From Bacteroidales bacterium (GTDB lineage: Bacteria; Bacteroidota; Bacteroidia; Bacteroidales; GCA-2748055): a stretch of 64,000 nt of DNA. Where the stretch lies: contig JAIOZM010000006.1 of NCBI GenBank assembly GCA_021740585.1, forward strand, positions 1 to 64,000. The letters run 5' to 3'. Below the pieces are notes generated by a model. The model did not search any database and was not told where the DNA came from. It saw only the letters and a list, made by a program, of their open reading frames with translations. Within the stretch, counting starts at the first letter, position 1, and every line of letters begins with the position of its first letter. The position numbers were made by a program, and so were the translations under genes. Shown piece by piece: positions 48,484 through 56,132 of the stretch.

Positions 48484-48645
48484 ATGAAAACAATTAACTC
48501 ATTCTTTAACAGAAACACTGCAAAAGCAGGAATCGAAAATTTTTCTAATTTTTCTTTGAACAGTAATGAAATGAATTCCGTAGTTGGTGGAATTGGACCA
48601 ATTGAATCAGCATTATTATATTGGATTGATGACGACGAAAAATAG
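48484..48645 (+). CDS. Small peptide precursor with double-glycine leader
   Basis: An ORF of 53 residues starts with MKTINSFFNRN and contains the leader LNSNEMNSVVGG at residues 25-36. This matches the Bacteroidota version of double-glycine leaders (Leu/Glu/Met/Val before GG) cleaved by C39-type peptidase-transporters. Cleavage after GG would release a 17-residue acidic peptide, IGPIESALLYWIDDDEK. There is no cysteine, so no disulfide or thioether crosslink is expected. No C39 transporter or modification enzyme lies in the window. It is divergent from the CHAT gene and followed by an RNA-like leader and a TPR gene. Confidence 0.7.
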   Translation: MKTINSFFNRNTAKAGIENFSNFSLNSNEMNSVVGGIGPIESALLYWIDDDEK

Positions 48646-48712
48646 TTTTTTTTCTTAGAAAACATTATTTGATTTTTCTATTTGATTTTTCTTGAGATAG
48701 AAAGATTATAAA

Positions 48713-48812
48713 ACGCGGTAAACCCGAAATGGGATTATTGCAACCGGATTTGACTATAAATACATGGGTACTCCTTGTCATATATGACTGTAGGAGAGCG
48801 TCATGGCAGCAT
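48713..48812 (+). ncRNA. Candidate structured RNA or leader, family unknown
   Basis: This 100-nt segment is about 45 percent G+C by hand count, against roughly 20-30 percent on both sides. CGGT (48716-48719) can pair with ACCG around an inner CCC-GAAAT-GGG hairpin. A second hairpin uses CATG/CATG and CTCC/GGAG around GTCATATATGAC at 48763-48806. GGTACTCC...GGAGAG is faintly like the loop E part of 5S rRNA, and the first domain faintly like a GEMM riboswitch helix, but neither is a match. It lies upstream of the TPR gene. Confidence 0.35.
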
Positions 48813-48888
48813 AGATACTTAAATTAAGTGTGTGTTTTTTCGCACTTATTAAAAGAATATATATTATGTTAAATTAAATATTACAGAG

Positions 48889-49644
48889 ATGGACAAAAAC
48901 AATCACCTTATCTCAAAATACCTGGAGGGGGAGCTTAATCCCGTTCAGACGAGGGATTTTGAGGAAGCTTTAATCCAGGATTATGAGCTTCAAGAGGAGC
49001 TGGATCTCCGCAGAGAAGTGGATGAAGCCCTCGCAGATACAGAAGTTCTCGATTTGAGAGCTCAGTTAAACGAAATACATGAGGAGCTTAGGCCGCAATT
49101 GGTTAAACGCAGCCGACAAGCTTCCAAAAGGGTAGTTCGGTATGCGGTAGCTGCATCACTGGCGGTAATTATCAGTCTGGGTACTTATACATTGTTCTTT
49201 AAAGCGGTTAATAACAATAAGATTGTTAGCCAGTTTTATAAGCCTTATGATGTTACCCTGGTAAACCGGTCAGCAAATACTGAGCTTTCTGATAACATTC
49301 GGGATGCCTTGTATATGTATGAAAATCATCAGTATAAAGAAGCCATTGGTCTTTTTGAGCAAATTCTCGAAACAAATCCACAAATGATAGCCTCTCATTT
49401 TTATTCAGGGGTTGCCTATATGGAAATCGAAGAATACAATAATGCCGGGATTTCTTTTAATAAGGTACTGAGTCATAACGACAACCTTTACATGGAACAG
49501 GCAGAATGGTATCTCGGAATGGTTTTTCTTGCTACCAATCAGGAAGAAAAAGCCAGAAATCAGTTTCAAAAAATTAAAAATGAAAACGGCCATTACAGCA
49601 AAGAAGCCGCTAAAATTCTTAGAAAATTGAAAAGAAATAAATAA
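48889..49644 (+). CDS. Single-span TPR protein, probable anti-sigma partner
   Basis: The 251-residue protein has a cytoplasmic N-terminus (ISKYLEGELNPVQTRDFEEALIQDYELQEELDLRREVDEAL) like the short helical anti-sigma domains of Bacteroidota, which lack the zinc-binding Cys. One membrane helix lies at about 87-104 (AVAASLAVIISLGTYTLFF), and two to three TPR repeats cover about 140-248. I infer that it holds the ECF sigma factor at the membrane and senses a periplasmic partner, perhaps through the TPRs. The histidine kinase gene follows by about 20 bp. Confidence 0.75.
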   Translation: MDKNNHLISKYLEGELNPVQTRDFEEALIQDYELQEELDLRREVDEALADTEVLDLRAQLNEIHEELRPQLVKRSRQASKRVVRYAVAASLAVIISLGTYTLFFKAVNNNKIVSQFYKPYDVTLVNRSANTELSDNIRDALYMYENHQYKEAIGLFEQILETNPQMIASHFYSGVAYMEIEEYNNAGISFNKVLSHNDNLYMEQAEWYLGMVFLATNQEEKARNQFQKIKNENGHYSKEAAKILRKLKRNK

Positions 49645-49664
49645 CTATTGGTACAATGTGCTTA

Positions 49665-50528
49665 ATGAGTGAAAATCAGACATATAATGATTTGCTGAGC
49701 CAGGTTAGCGATTTGCAAAGAAAAGTTGAAGAACTTGAATTGAAATTAAAGACCAATCAGCAAAAGACAGATCTTTTGAAAAGAAGGTTCCTGTCTAGTG
49801 TGTCTCATGAATTGCGCACACCTATGAACGCTATACTCGGGTTCTCAAACCTTATGATTGATAAAAATTTAAGTCATGATAAGCGTGAAGAGTATATGGA
49901 TCATATAAATTCCAGTAGTAGTAGTTTATTAAGTATCGTTGACTCAATGATTGATGTGTCTCTCCTTGAGGTTGGCGAAATTTGTGTAAGGAAAGAATCC
50001 GTCAATTTGCATGAAATTTTGCAGCAGGTTTATTACTACTTCAATATTGATAAGCATAAGATGGAAAAAGATAATCTGGCCTTATTACTTAACCGAAGTG
50101 TGAAAAGTGAAAAATTCATGATTTATACAGACGGTTACAGACTTAACCAGATTCTTTCCAGTTTATTACACAACGCTCTGAAATTTACTACCAAAGGCCT
50201 CATTGAGTTTGGGTATGAGGTTAAGGAGAGTCAGGGCAAAATTGAATTCTTTGTAAAGGATACAGGCAAAGGCGTGCTTTTCGACAAAGCTCAGTCCATC
50301 TTTGAAAAATTTGAAAAGCTTGAAGAAGATTATAGTACCAATGAAGGCGGTTTAGGTCTTGGCTTAACACTCGCAAGAGGATTGGTTAAACTATTAGGAG
50401 GGGAAATTTGGCTTGAATCTAATGCATTTAAGGGTACAACTTTTCTTTTTACTATCGATTATACACTTGATATGAGTATGTCTGAGCAAAAACAGACACT
50501 AATAAATACGAATGAAGTTATTGTTTAA
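49665..50528 (+). CDS. Cytoplasmic histidine kinase without sensor domain
   Basis: From the ATG at 49665 the protein is 287 residues. A short coiled coil at about 8-40 precedes the H-box SVSHELRTPMNAILGFS, with the phospho-acceptor His near residue 50. The ATPase domain has the N-box LLHNALKFT, G1 DTGKGV, and G2 GLGLGLTLARGL. There is no membrane span and no PAS or other input domain, and no response regulator gene is nearby. It probably shares a transcript with the TPR gene and could receive its signal through that protein. Confidence 0.9.
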   Translation: MSENQTYNDLLSQVSDLQRKVEELELKLKTNQQKTDLLKRRFLSSVSHELRTPMNAILGFSNLMIDKNLSHDKREEYMDHINSSSSSLLSIVDSMIDVSLLEVGEICVRKESVNLHEILQQVYYYFNIDKHKMEKDNLALLLNRSVKSEKFMIYTDGYRLNQILSSLLHNALKFTTKGLIEFGYEVKESQGKIEFFVKDTGKGVLFDKAQSIFEKFEKLEEDYSTNEGGLGLGLTLARGLVKLLGGEIWLESNAFKGTTFLFTIDYTLDMSMSEQKQTLINTNEVIV

Positions 50529-50573
50529 GGAGATAGGTTTAAATCAGTTCTTTAAAAATATTTGAGATTATAA

Positions 50574-50607
50574 AGATGAAAGAATTAAGGGGTTAGTTCT
50601 TTCATCT
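50574..50607. other. Perfect 11-bp inverted repeat after the kinase gene
   Basis: AGATGAAAGAA (50574-50584) pairs exactly with TTCTTTCATCT (50597-50607) around a 12-nt loop. It lies 45 bp past the kinase stop but lacks a T run on the plus strand, so it may be a terminator without a tract or a protein-binding site. Confidence 0.5.
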
Positions 50608-50680
50608 GAAAAATCAAAGTTTAAATATTCAAATTGTTTGGTTCTTTGTTCTTAAGCGTTCTTTAAAAAAAATAGTAGTC

Positions 50681-50719
50681 AAAAAAAAACCGTCGTTCAG
50701 AATTAATCTGACTAACGGC
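50681..50719 (-). terminator. Terminator of the DUF3127 gene
   Basis: On the minus strand CCGTTAGTCAGA pairs imperfectly with TCTGAACGACGG and is followed by nine T residues (the A run at 50681-50689). It lies downstream of the DUF3127 stop. Confidence 0.75.
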
Positions 50720-50804
50720 TTCTAAAGTGTTCAAAATGTGTTGGTTATTTTTGTTCTCAAACTTAATAAATAAACACAAAAACGTTCTTAAAATTATTGA
50801 AATA

Positions 50805-51203
50805 TCAGAATGGTAAATCCTCGAATTCCTGATCAGATGAAGAAAAGTCTTCCTCATCCGGCATGGGAACATCGTCCTGAGGTGAAGAAACTATGTTATC
50901 GGAATTCCCCGATACCATCTTCTCAATCCTCCAGGCTTCAAGGTTAGTAAAATAGCTAATATTCCCATCCTTTTCCCATTTTCTTCCGCGAAGATTAAAG
51001 CTTACTTTAATGCTGTCGCCCAGGGTGAAAGGATCTAATACCGAGCATTTATCCTGTGTAAGTTGAAATTTTATATAGTCAATAAATTCAAAACCACCAG
51101 AATTTTCCATCTTTTCTATCACAAATTCTCGTTTTTTAAATTTGGCACTTATTTCAACCACATTACTTTTCTCAATTAATTTTCCTGATATTTCAAAACT
51201 CAT
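50805..51203 (-). CDS. DUF3127 protein, single-strand-binding-like
   Basis: The 132-residue protein has an OB-fold-like N-terminal part (about 1-95) with the DUF3127 features FKKREFVIEK, GDSIKVSFNLRGRKWE and YFTNLEAWRIEK. A disordered acidic tail ending in EFEDLPF follows, like the C-terminal tip of SSB proteins that binds repair partners. This group is found in Bacteroidota and phages. A role in single-stranded DNA binding is likely but not shown by sequence alone. Confidence 0.85.
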   Translation of the reverse strand: MSFEISGKLIEKSNVVEISAKFKKREFVIEKMENSGGFEFIDYIKFQLTQDKCSVLDPFTLGDSIKVSFNLRGRKWEKDGNISYFTNLEAWRIEKMVSGNSDNIVSSPQDDVPMPDEEDFSSSDQEFEDLPF

Positions 51204-51251
51204 ATTTATAATTTTTTGTTGAATTTCCTTTTAACAAATTATCCTCGACAG

Positions 51252-51282
51252 AAAAAGCTTAGAGTTATCTCTAAGCTTTTTT
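51252..51282 (-). terminator. Terminator of the FKBP gene
   Basis: AAAAAGCTTAGAG pairs perfectly with CTCTAAGCTTTTT around TTAT. The minus-strand reading ends in five T residues, downstream of the FKBP stop. Confidence 0.8.
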
Positions 51283-51341
51283 ACTTTATATAAAAAACGA
51301 CTAAAAAACTGCGTCTCTTATAAGACTTTTTTCATTTTTTT

Positions 51342-52085
51342 TTATTTATCCTTTACGTCGATTAATTCTACTTCAAAAATAAGTGTTGAATTTGCCTTTA
51401 TTACTTCGCTTCTTTGTCTGTCGCCATAAGCCAGTTCACTAGGAATATATAGTTTCCATTTGCTGCCTTCTTTCATCATTTGTAAAGCTTCTGTCCAACC
51501 GGCAATTACTCCACCCACCTGGAATGTAGCTGTTTCACCTCTGTCAACAGAGCTATCGAATACAGTGCCGTCAATTAAAGTTCCATGATAATGAACTTCA
51601 ACATTATCAGTAGATGTTGGAGTAGCTCCGGTACCTTCTTCAAGAACTTCGTACTGCAATCCGGTTTCCGTTACAATAACTTCCGGTCTGTTTTTATTTT
51701 CTTCTAAAAATGCACGACCTTCATCCAGAGTTTTTAGTGCATCTTCCTGTCCTTTCATTTGCATAGCTTGTTGTTTTGCCATAACAAATTGTTGAACATG
51801 CATCTGAGCATCTGATCTTGTCATTACATTTTCACTGTTAGCTAATCCTTCTTTTATACCATTAATAAAGCTTTCTTCAGAAAACTCTTCATCAATTTCA
51901 TTTTGAACGGCAAATTCCATGATGGAGTATCCCATGTCAATCCCAACACTAAATGCAAATGTGTCAACATCTGTCTTTAAAGCCGAACTACCAAACTGTG
52001 CATTCAAGGGTAAGAAAGATCCCAGTACATAACCTCCAACCAACATTACAATGCCAATAATTATTAAAAGTGCTTCTTTTTTCAT
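51342..52085 (-). CDS. FKBP-type peptidyl-prolyl isomerase, membrane anchored
   Basis: The 247-residue protein has an N-terminal signal or anchor (about 6-30). An FkpA/Mip-like dimerisation helix region follows at about 38-135 (FSVGIDMGYSIMEF...FINGIKEG), then an FKBP domain at about 155-245 with VHYHGTLIDGTVFDSS, VIAGWTEALQMMKEGSKWKLYIPSELAYG and IFEVELIDV. It should assist folding of envelope proteins in the periplasm by proline isomerisation. It is monocistronic with its own terminator. Confidence 0.94.
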   Translation of the reverse strand: MKKEALLIIIGIVMLVGGYVLGSFLPLNAQFGSSALKTDVDTFAFSVGIDMGYSIMEFAVQNEIDEEFSEESFINGIKEGLANSENVMTRSDAQMHVQQFVMAKQQAMQMKGQEDALKTLDEGRAFLEENKNRPEVIVTETGLQYEVLEEGTGATPTSTDNVEVHYHGTLIDGTVFDSSVDRGETATFQVGGVIAGWTEALQMMKEGSKWKLYIPSELAYGDRQRSEVIKANSTLIFEVELIDVKDK

Positions 52086-52149
52086 TTTTTTTTGTTTTTG
52101 TTAAATAATTTGAGCGCGAATTTACAATATATAATTAAAAGGAAAAAAA

Positions 52150-52806
52150 TTATTTACTTGCCCTCATAATTTCTCTTTTACCCTTTGGGCCCGGAATCAA
52201 CTCTATTTTAAATCCTGCAGATTTCAAAGCTCTCTTAACCGTTCCTTTCACAGAATAGCTTAGAAGAAATCCACCCTGATTTAAACAACGGAATAATTTG
52301 GTGAAAATTTCCTCTGTCCATAAATCAGGTTGAACCTTAGGTGAAAAAGCGTCAAAATAAATCAGATCAAAATGCAATGGACTCTCAAAATTAAGCAAGT
52401 CTGCTTTAGCCTTGTAAAGATCGAAATATTCTTCCATCTCATTCCATTCTTCCCATTTGCTCTTATGTAAATCAGAAAAATTAACCCTGTCATCGATTAA
52501 TTCCAGATTATGATAATTCAAAGACTCCCATTCCTCTTGATCGAGTGGATATTTTTCAATAGTATAATAATAGGTCTTCCTTTTATTCCTAGTGGCAAAA
52601 TTCCAAGTAAGCAGAGCATTCAATCCGGTTCCAAATCCGATTTCCAATACATGAACCGGACTAATATTTGTGTGTTTATATCCGGATTCAATAAAGATGT
52701 GAAGCGATTCTGCAAAAGCTCCAAAGTGAGAATGATAGCTCTCCCCAATCTCTTCAGCAAAAATGCTGGACGATCCATCATCAGTAATAATGTGTTTCCT
52801 TTTCAT
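52150..52806 (-). CDS. mnmD: tRNA mnm5s2U34 methyltransferase MnmD
   Basis: From the ATG at 52806 the protein is 218 residues. It begins with KRKHIITDDGSSSIFAEEIGESYHS, diagnostic of the stand-alone MnmD domain (MnmC2). The SAM motif LEIGFGTGLNALLT and the DAFSPKVQPDLWTEEIF segment are complete. It adds the final methyl group at the wobble uridine of tRNAs made by MnmEG/MnmA. The FAD-dependent MnmC1 half is absent, as usual in this lineage. The upstream in-frame ATG at 52860 lacks family support. Confidence 0.95.
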   Translation of the reverse strand: MKRKHIITDDGSSSIFAEEIGESYHSHFGAFAESLHIFIESGYKHTNISPVHVLEIGFGTGLNALLTWNFATRNKRKTYYYTIEKYPLDQEEWESLNYHNLELIDDRVNFSDLHKSKWEEWNEMEEYFDLYKAKADLLNFESPLHFDLIYFDAFSPKVQPDLWTEEIFTKLFRCLNQGGFLLSYSVKGTVKRALKSAGFKIELIPGPKGKREIMRASK

Positions 52807-53205
52807 CGTATGCAAATTTATAGCAACATTTAGAACTTCCCAATTAAAACATATGGTCATTAATGTAAATTTTTAAAGAAGGATTAATTCCATTGGCTTG
52901 AAATTATTCTAAGTCATTACGATTTTATTCAGAGCTTTTTCAGCTTTTATACTCATGAATTATTTGAGCTCAACAGGAATCCGGATAGCCAATAAAGAAC
53001 AGTCTGTTCGATCTTTCTTGGCAGAATTTTAATTCGTGTATCTAACAATTTCCCAATCGACTTTGAATAAGTCTGGTTATTAATTAAAAAAATGTATAAA
53101 TAATAAATAATATATTAGTTAATAAATAACTATAAAATATAGTATAAAAACTTGAAAAACAATATATAAAAATGTATTATTGTAATATAATATGTAACAA
53201 AAACT
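52807..53205. other. AT-rich intergenic region before the integrase-like gene
   Basis: This stretch of about 400 bp becomes extremely AT rich after 53070. It contains a perfect inverted repeat GAACAGTCTGTTC at 52997-53009 and many TATA-like segments. No RNA or ORF was recognised. It probably holds the promoters of mnmD and the integrase-like gene. Confidence 0.45.
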
Positions 53206-54417
53206 ATGATATCCTTAAAATATTATTTATCAAAACGAAAGGCGTCTAATATTTTATTGGGTGAAGATTCGCGTCTTTTAATGTCAATTCATTATGAAGG
53301 ATGTCGTATAATATTCTATCCCGGGATATTTTTGAACGTATTTCATTGGGATAAATCAAATCAAGAGGTGGTTAACAGAACTGATAAAGATCATTTGAAT
53401 ATCTTACTCAGGAATCTGAAAACTGAAGTTGCTGGAATATATGCTGGTCTGAAGAATCGGAACGAACACCTGGATCTGAAAATTTTTAGAAATGCATTAT
53501 CTGAGATTAGAGTGAAAACTCATTTCACGTTAACCAATGCCTTTATACTCTTTATGGAGAATAAGAGTAATTCATGGAGTAATTCTACCTATTTAAAATT
53601 CAAAACTTTATACAAAAAAATTAGTGAATATGAGTCTTCACATGCTATTTATCTTAGTTTGGAGGCTGCTGATAAAAGTTTCATGACTGACTTTTGCAAG
53701 CATCTTATGGATGAAGGTATGCAGATTTCTACTACGGAAACGTATATGAACAATATTAAGGCTGTATTGACTTATGCGGTAAAAAAGAAGTGGATGATTT
53801 CAAAGGATTACCTTAATTATAAACCTAAAAAGTCTGTTGCGGAACCAAATCATGAAAATTTGATCAGGTATTTGAATTTTCAGGAATTAATAGAATTGAA
53901 TAGTCTGGAATTAGAAAGCCGAAAACTACAGCAATGCAGAGATATATTTTGTTTCATGGCATTTACCGGAATACGTTTTAGTGAAATTAAATACTTAAAG
54001 GTGAATGATCTGGCAGACAATTCGATACATATTAAATCTAAACGTTCAAGAGTATTACCATTGAACAAATTTGCCCTGGCCATTCTCCAGAAATATAAAA
54101 ATAAGTATTATCGTAATAACAGCTTGCTTCCTGTTTATTCAGAAATTACTATGAATAAATATCTTGCGATAATTTTCTCCGGAACAGGTTTCACAACTTC
54201 TTTTACCTATATGAATTCCGAACGAAAGATTACTATTTCGGCGGCTTACAATAGTTTTATGGCAAATGCTGTTCATTTGGGAATAGATCCCTTTTTTGTA
54301 AGAAAGTGGTCTGCGAATAAGACGCTTAGCCGGTATCTTTCGGTAAAGGAGAGTATGGAAATGAGAGAGAAATTTGAACTTGAGAACATTAATCAACACT
54401 ATAAGGATGGAAAATGA
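53206..54417 (+). CDS. Tyrosine recombinase-like protein with degenerate active site
   Basis: The 403-residue protein has an Arm-type N-terminal region (about 1-90), a SAM-like core-binding domain (about 100-205) and a catalytic-type domain (about 215-390). Arg257 (TGIRFSEI), a Lys region (HIKSKRSRVLPL) and the nucleophile-position Tyr377 (SRYLSV) remain. The usual H-x-x-R is replaced: the His position is Ser345 and the Arg position is Tyr348 (SAAY), and the late GH motif is SAN. It is probably inactive or repurposed. No attachment sites or phage genes were seen. It overlaps the next gene by 11 bp. Confidence 0.78.
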   Translation: MISLKYYLSKRKASNILLGEDSRLLMSIHYEGCRIIFYPGIFLNVFHWDKSNQEVVNRTDKDHLNILLRNLKTEVAGIYAGLKNRNEHLDLKIFRNALSEIRVKTHFTLTNAFILFMENKSNSWSNSTYLKFKTLYKKISEYESSHAIYLSLEAADKSFMTDFCKHLMDEGMQISTTETYMNNIKAVLTYAVKKKWMISKDYLNYKPKKSVAEPNHENLIRYLNFQELIELNSLELESRKLQQCRDIFCFMAFTGIRFSEIKYLKVNDLADNSIHIKSKRSRVLPLNKFALAILQKYKNKYYRNNSLLPVYSEITMNKYLAIIFSGTGFTTSFTYMNSERKITISAAYNSFMANAVHLGIDPFFVRKWSANKTLSRYLSVKESMEMREKFELENINQHYKDGK

Positions 54418-55111
54418 TTTATTCGGTATGGCTTTGGAGAATTATTTTCTCCATCAAATGGATGAGGCGATTATTATACACTCACCCGATTTTGATGAAG
54501 ATGAGATTTTACCTTCCTGGTACTTCAGATCTTATGAAGAAATGCCGGAGATTGAGAAATTTGCTCTCGAAAAATGCAAGGGGTCTATCCTGGATGTGGG
54601 GGCAGGTGCGGGTAGTCATGCTCTCTGTTTGCAAAACAGGGGGCATAATGTAAGCGCTCTTGATATCTCAGAGGGTGCTTGTAAGGTAATGAAAGCAAGG
54701 GGTGTGAAAAATGTTTTTCATAAAAATATATTTGATCTGAAATCAGGTAAATATGATACAATTCTTATGCTTATGAATGGAATTGGATTGTGTGAAACAC
54801 TGGAAGGATTGGATTTATTTCTGGCTGCCCTCGATGGATTGTTAAAGGCTGGCGGGGAACTGATATTCGATTCTTCCAATCTGATTTATTTATATTATGA
54901 GGAAGAAAGGGAAGAATTGTTGGTTAACAGCAGTAAATATTATGGAGAGATCGATTTTCAAATGGAATACCTTGGGAAACGATCTAAACCATTTTCCTGG
55001 CTATATATCGATTTTGAGGAATTGTCAAAACGGGCGGCAAAATTTAATTTCAAATCAGAAATCTTATTGGAAGGATCAAATCTGCATTATCTGGCCAGAG
55101 TCTTTAGATGA
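54407..55111 (+). CDS. Class I SAM-dependent methyltransferase
   Basis: From the ATG at 54407 the protein is 234 residues. It has motif I LDVGAGAGSHALCLQ near residue 65, VSALDISEGACKVM as motif II, and YDTILMLMNGIGLCE, typical of class I small-molecule or protein methyltransferases. The substrate is not evident. The start lies inside the end of the integrase-like gene, so the two are translationally coupled. The 3' end overlaps the converging TtcA-like gene by 36 bp. Confidence 0.85.
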   Translation: MENDLFGMALENYFLHQMDEAIIIHSPDFDEDEILPSWYFRSYEEMPEIEKFALEKCKGSILDVGAGAGSHALCLQNRGHNVSALDISEGACKVMKARGVKNVFHKNIFDLKSGKYDTILMLMNGIGLCETLEGLDLFLAALDGLLKAGGELIFDSSNLIYLYYEEEREELLVNSSKYYGEIDFQMEYLGKRSKPFSWLYIDFEELSKRAAKFNFKSEILLEGSNLHYLARVFR

Positions 55112-55867
55112 GCTTTTTTTGCTTTTTGGCAGGTATTCAGTATAAATATTATCTAATGCATGAAACATATTTATTCTGGAAGCCGGATAGCTCTTGCTAA
55201 TTTCATCAATTAAGTTCTTTGTGTAATTTCTTTTGCTCAGATTTTCATGCGGACAGTACTTGCTTACAGCATCAAATTTTCTGAATTTCGAAAAGTTTAT
55301 TAATTCTTGTTCCCAAATATCCATAAGAGGACGAATTAACTTCACCCTTCCTTCAAACATAGAAAGAGAATAGGGTAAGGAACTGATGGAACCATGATAT
55401 AGTAAATTCATCATAAAAGTCTGCAAGGCGTCATCACGATGATGACCAAATGCCAGTTTATTGCAATTTAGCTCCTTGCCATAATCGAAAATTGCTTTTC
55501 GCCTTTCCCATGAGCAAATAAAGCAGGCCGATTTATCCGATTTTTCAAGATCAGGTCTGATACGTATTATCTTCAAATCAACCTCCAGACCGATGGCAAA
55601 TTTCTTGATATAATCCAGATCAACTTCATAGCCAATATCCTCTGGTACAATATGAACGGCAAACATCTCAACATGAAAAGGAAATGCCTTTATCCGGTCT
55701 GCAAGCAGTTCCAGCATTATCATAGAATCTTTTCCTCCCGATAAACCAAGCAATAACCTGTCCCCATCTTCCAGCAGATTATGCTCCCGGATGGTTAGGG
55801 CCATTTTACGGCCAAGTTTTTTAAATAATTTTTCCTCTTGAGCAGCCACGTTGAACTCTTTTTTCAA
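55076..55867 (-). CDS. TtcA-family tRNA 2-thiocytidine synthetase-like protein
   Basis: The 263-residue protein has the PP-loop GLSGGKDSMIMLEL near residues 44-57 and the CxxC (CFICSWERRKAIFDYG, Cys near 116 and 119) that binds an iron-sulfur cluster in TtcA. NKLAFGHHRDDALQTFMMNLLYHG matches TtcA. The third cysteine site near KYCPHE is also present. TtcA thiolates C32 in some tRNAs; Bacteroidota homologues are usually annotated the same way, but the target is not proven here. Confidence 0.88.
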   Translation of the reverse strand: MKKEFNVAAQEEKLFKKLGRKMALTIREHNLLEDGDRLLLGLSGGKDSMIMLELLADRIKAFPFHVEMFAVHIVPEDIGYEVDLDYIKKFAIGLEVDLKIIRIRPDLEKSDKSACFICSWERRKAIFDYGKELNCNKLAFGHHRDDALQTFMMNLLYHGSISSLPYSLSMFEGRVKLIRPLMDIWEQELINFSKFRKFDAVSKYCPHENLSKRNYTKNLIDEISKSYPASRINMFHALDNIYTEYLPKSKKSSSKDSGQIMQI

Positions 55868-55989
55868 AGTTTAATTTGGGTTTAAAATTACATTTTTAAC
55901 TTAGTTTACTGAATTAATAATGAATTTTACTCAAAATAATATCTGGGAATTTTTGTCTGAATCTTTTTTTTCTTTTAGTTACAGGAAAT

Positions 55990-55997
55990 TATATTTG
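55990..55997 (+). promoter_or_regulatory. Probable -7 element of the nucleotidyltransferase-kinase operon
   Basis: TATATTTG matches TAnnTTTG about 135 bp before the ATG at 56133. No good -33 TTTG is present at the usual spacing. Confidence 0.4.
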
Positions 55998-56132
55998 TAA
56001 AATGCTAGCTTTGATTAGAATTAGAAAGTCCGGTTTTCCTTGAAACTAGCATAAAAGAAATATGTTTCAAAAAGTCTGAGTTTAGAAGGTCGCCAGGGTA
56101 AAAATTATTAAACTGTTAAATAGATATATTTT

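Noticed and set aside
48447-48665. 72-residue minus-strand frame over the peptide gene
   Set aside because: The plus strand carries a recognisable double-glycine leader; the minus frame has no features and lies antisense to it.
48713-48812. 5S rRNA or c-di-GMP-I (GEMM) riboswitch
   Set aside because: Only short stretches resemble loop E of 5S or the first GEMM helix; the conserved 5S CCGAAC region and the GEMM second domain are absent.
48729-48827. 32-residue ORF in the candidate RNA (MGLLQPDL...)
   Set aside because: No ribosome-binding site, no leader motif and it overlaps the foldable segment; G+C content and pairing favour RNA, though translation cannot be excluded.
52997-53009. SOS (LexA/DinR) box GAACAGTCTGTTC
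   Set aside because: The half-sites are separated by five bases rather than the four of the Gram-positive box, and the neighbouring genes are not known SOS genes; recA shows no such site.
53206-55111. Integrated prophage or conjugative element
   Set aside because: Only one degenerate integrase-like gene is present; no attachment repeats, relaxase, or phage structural genes were found nearby.
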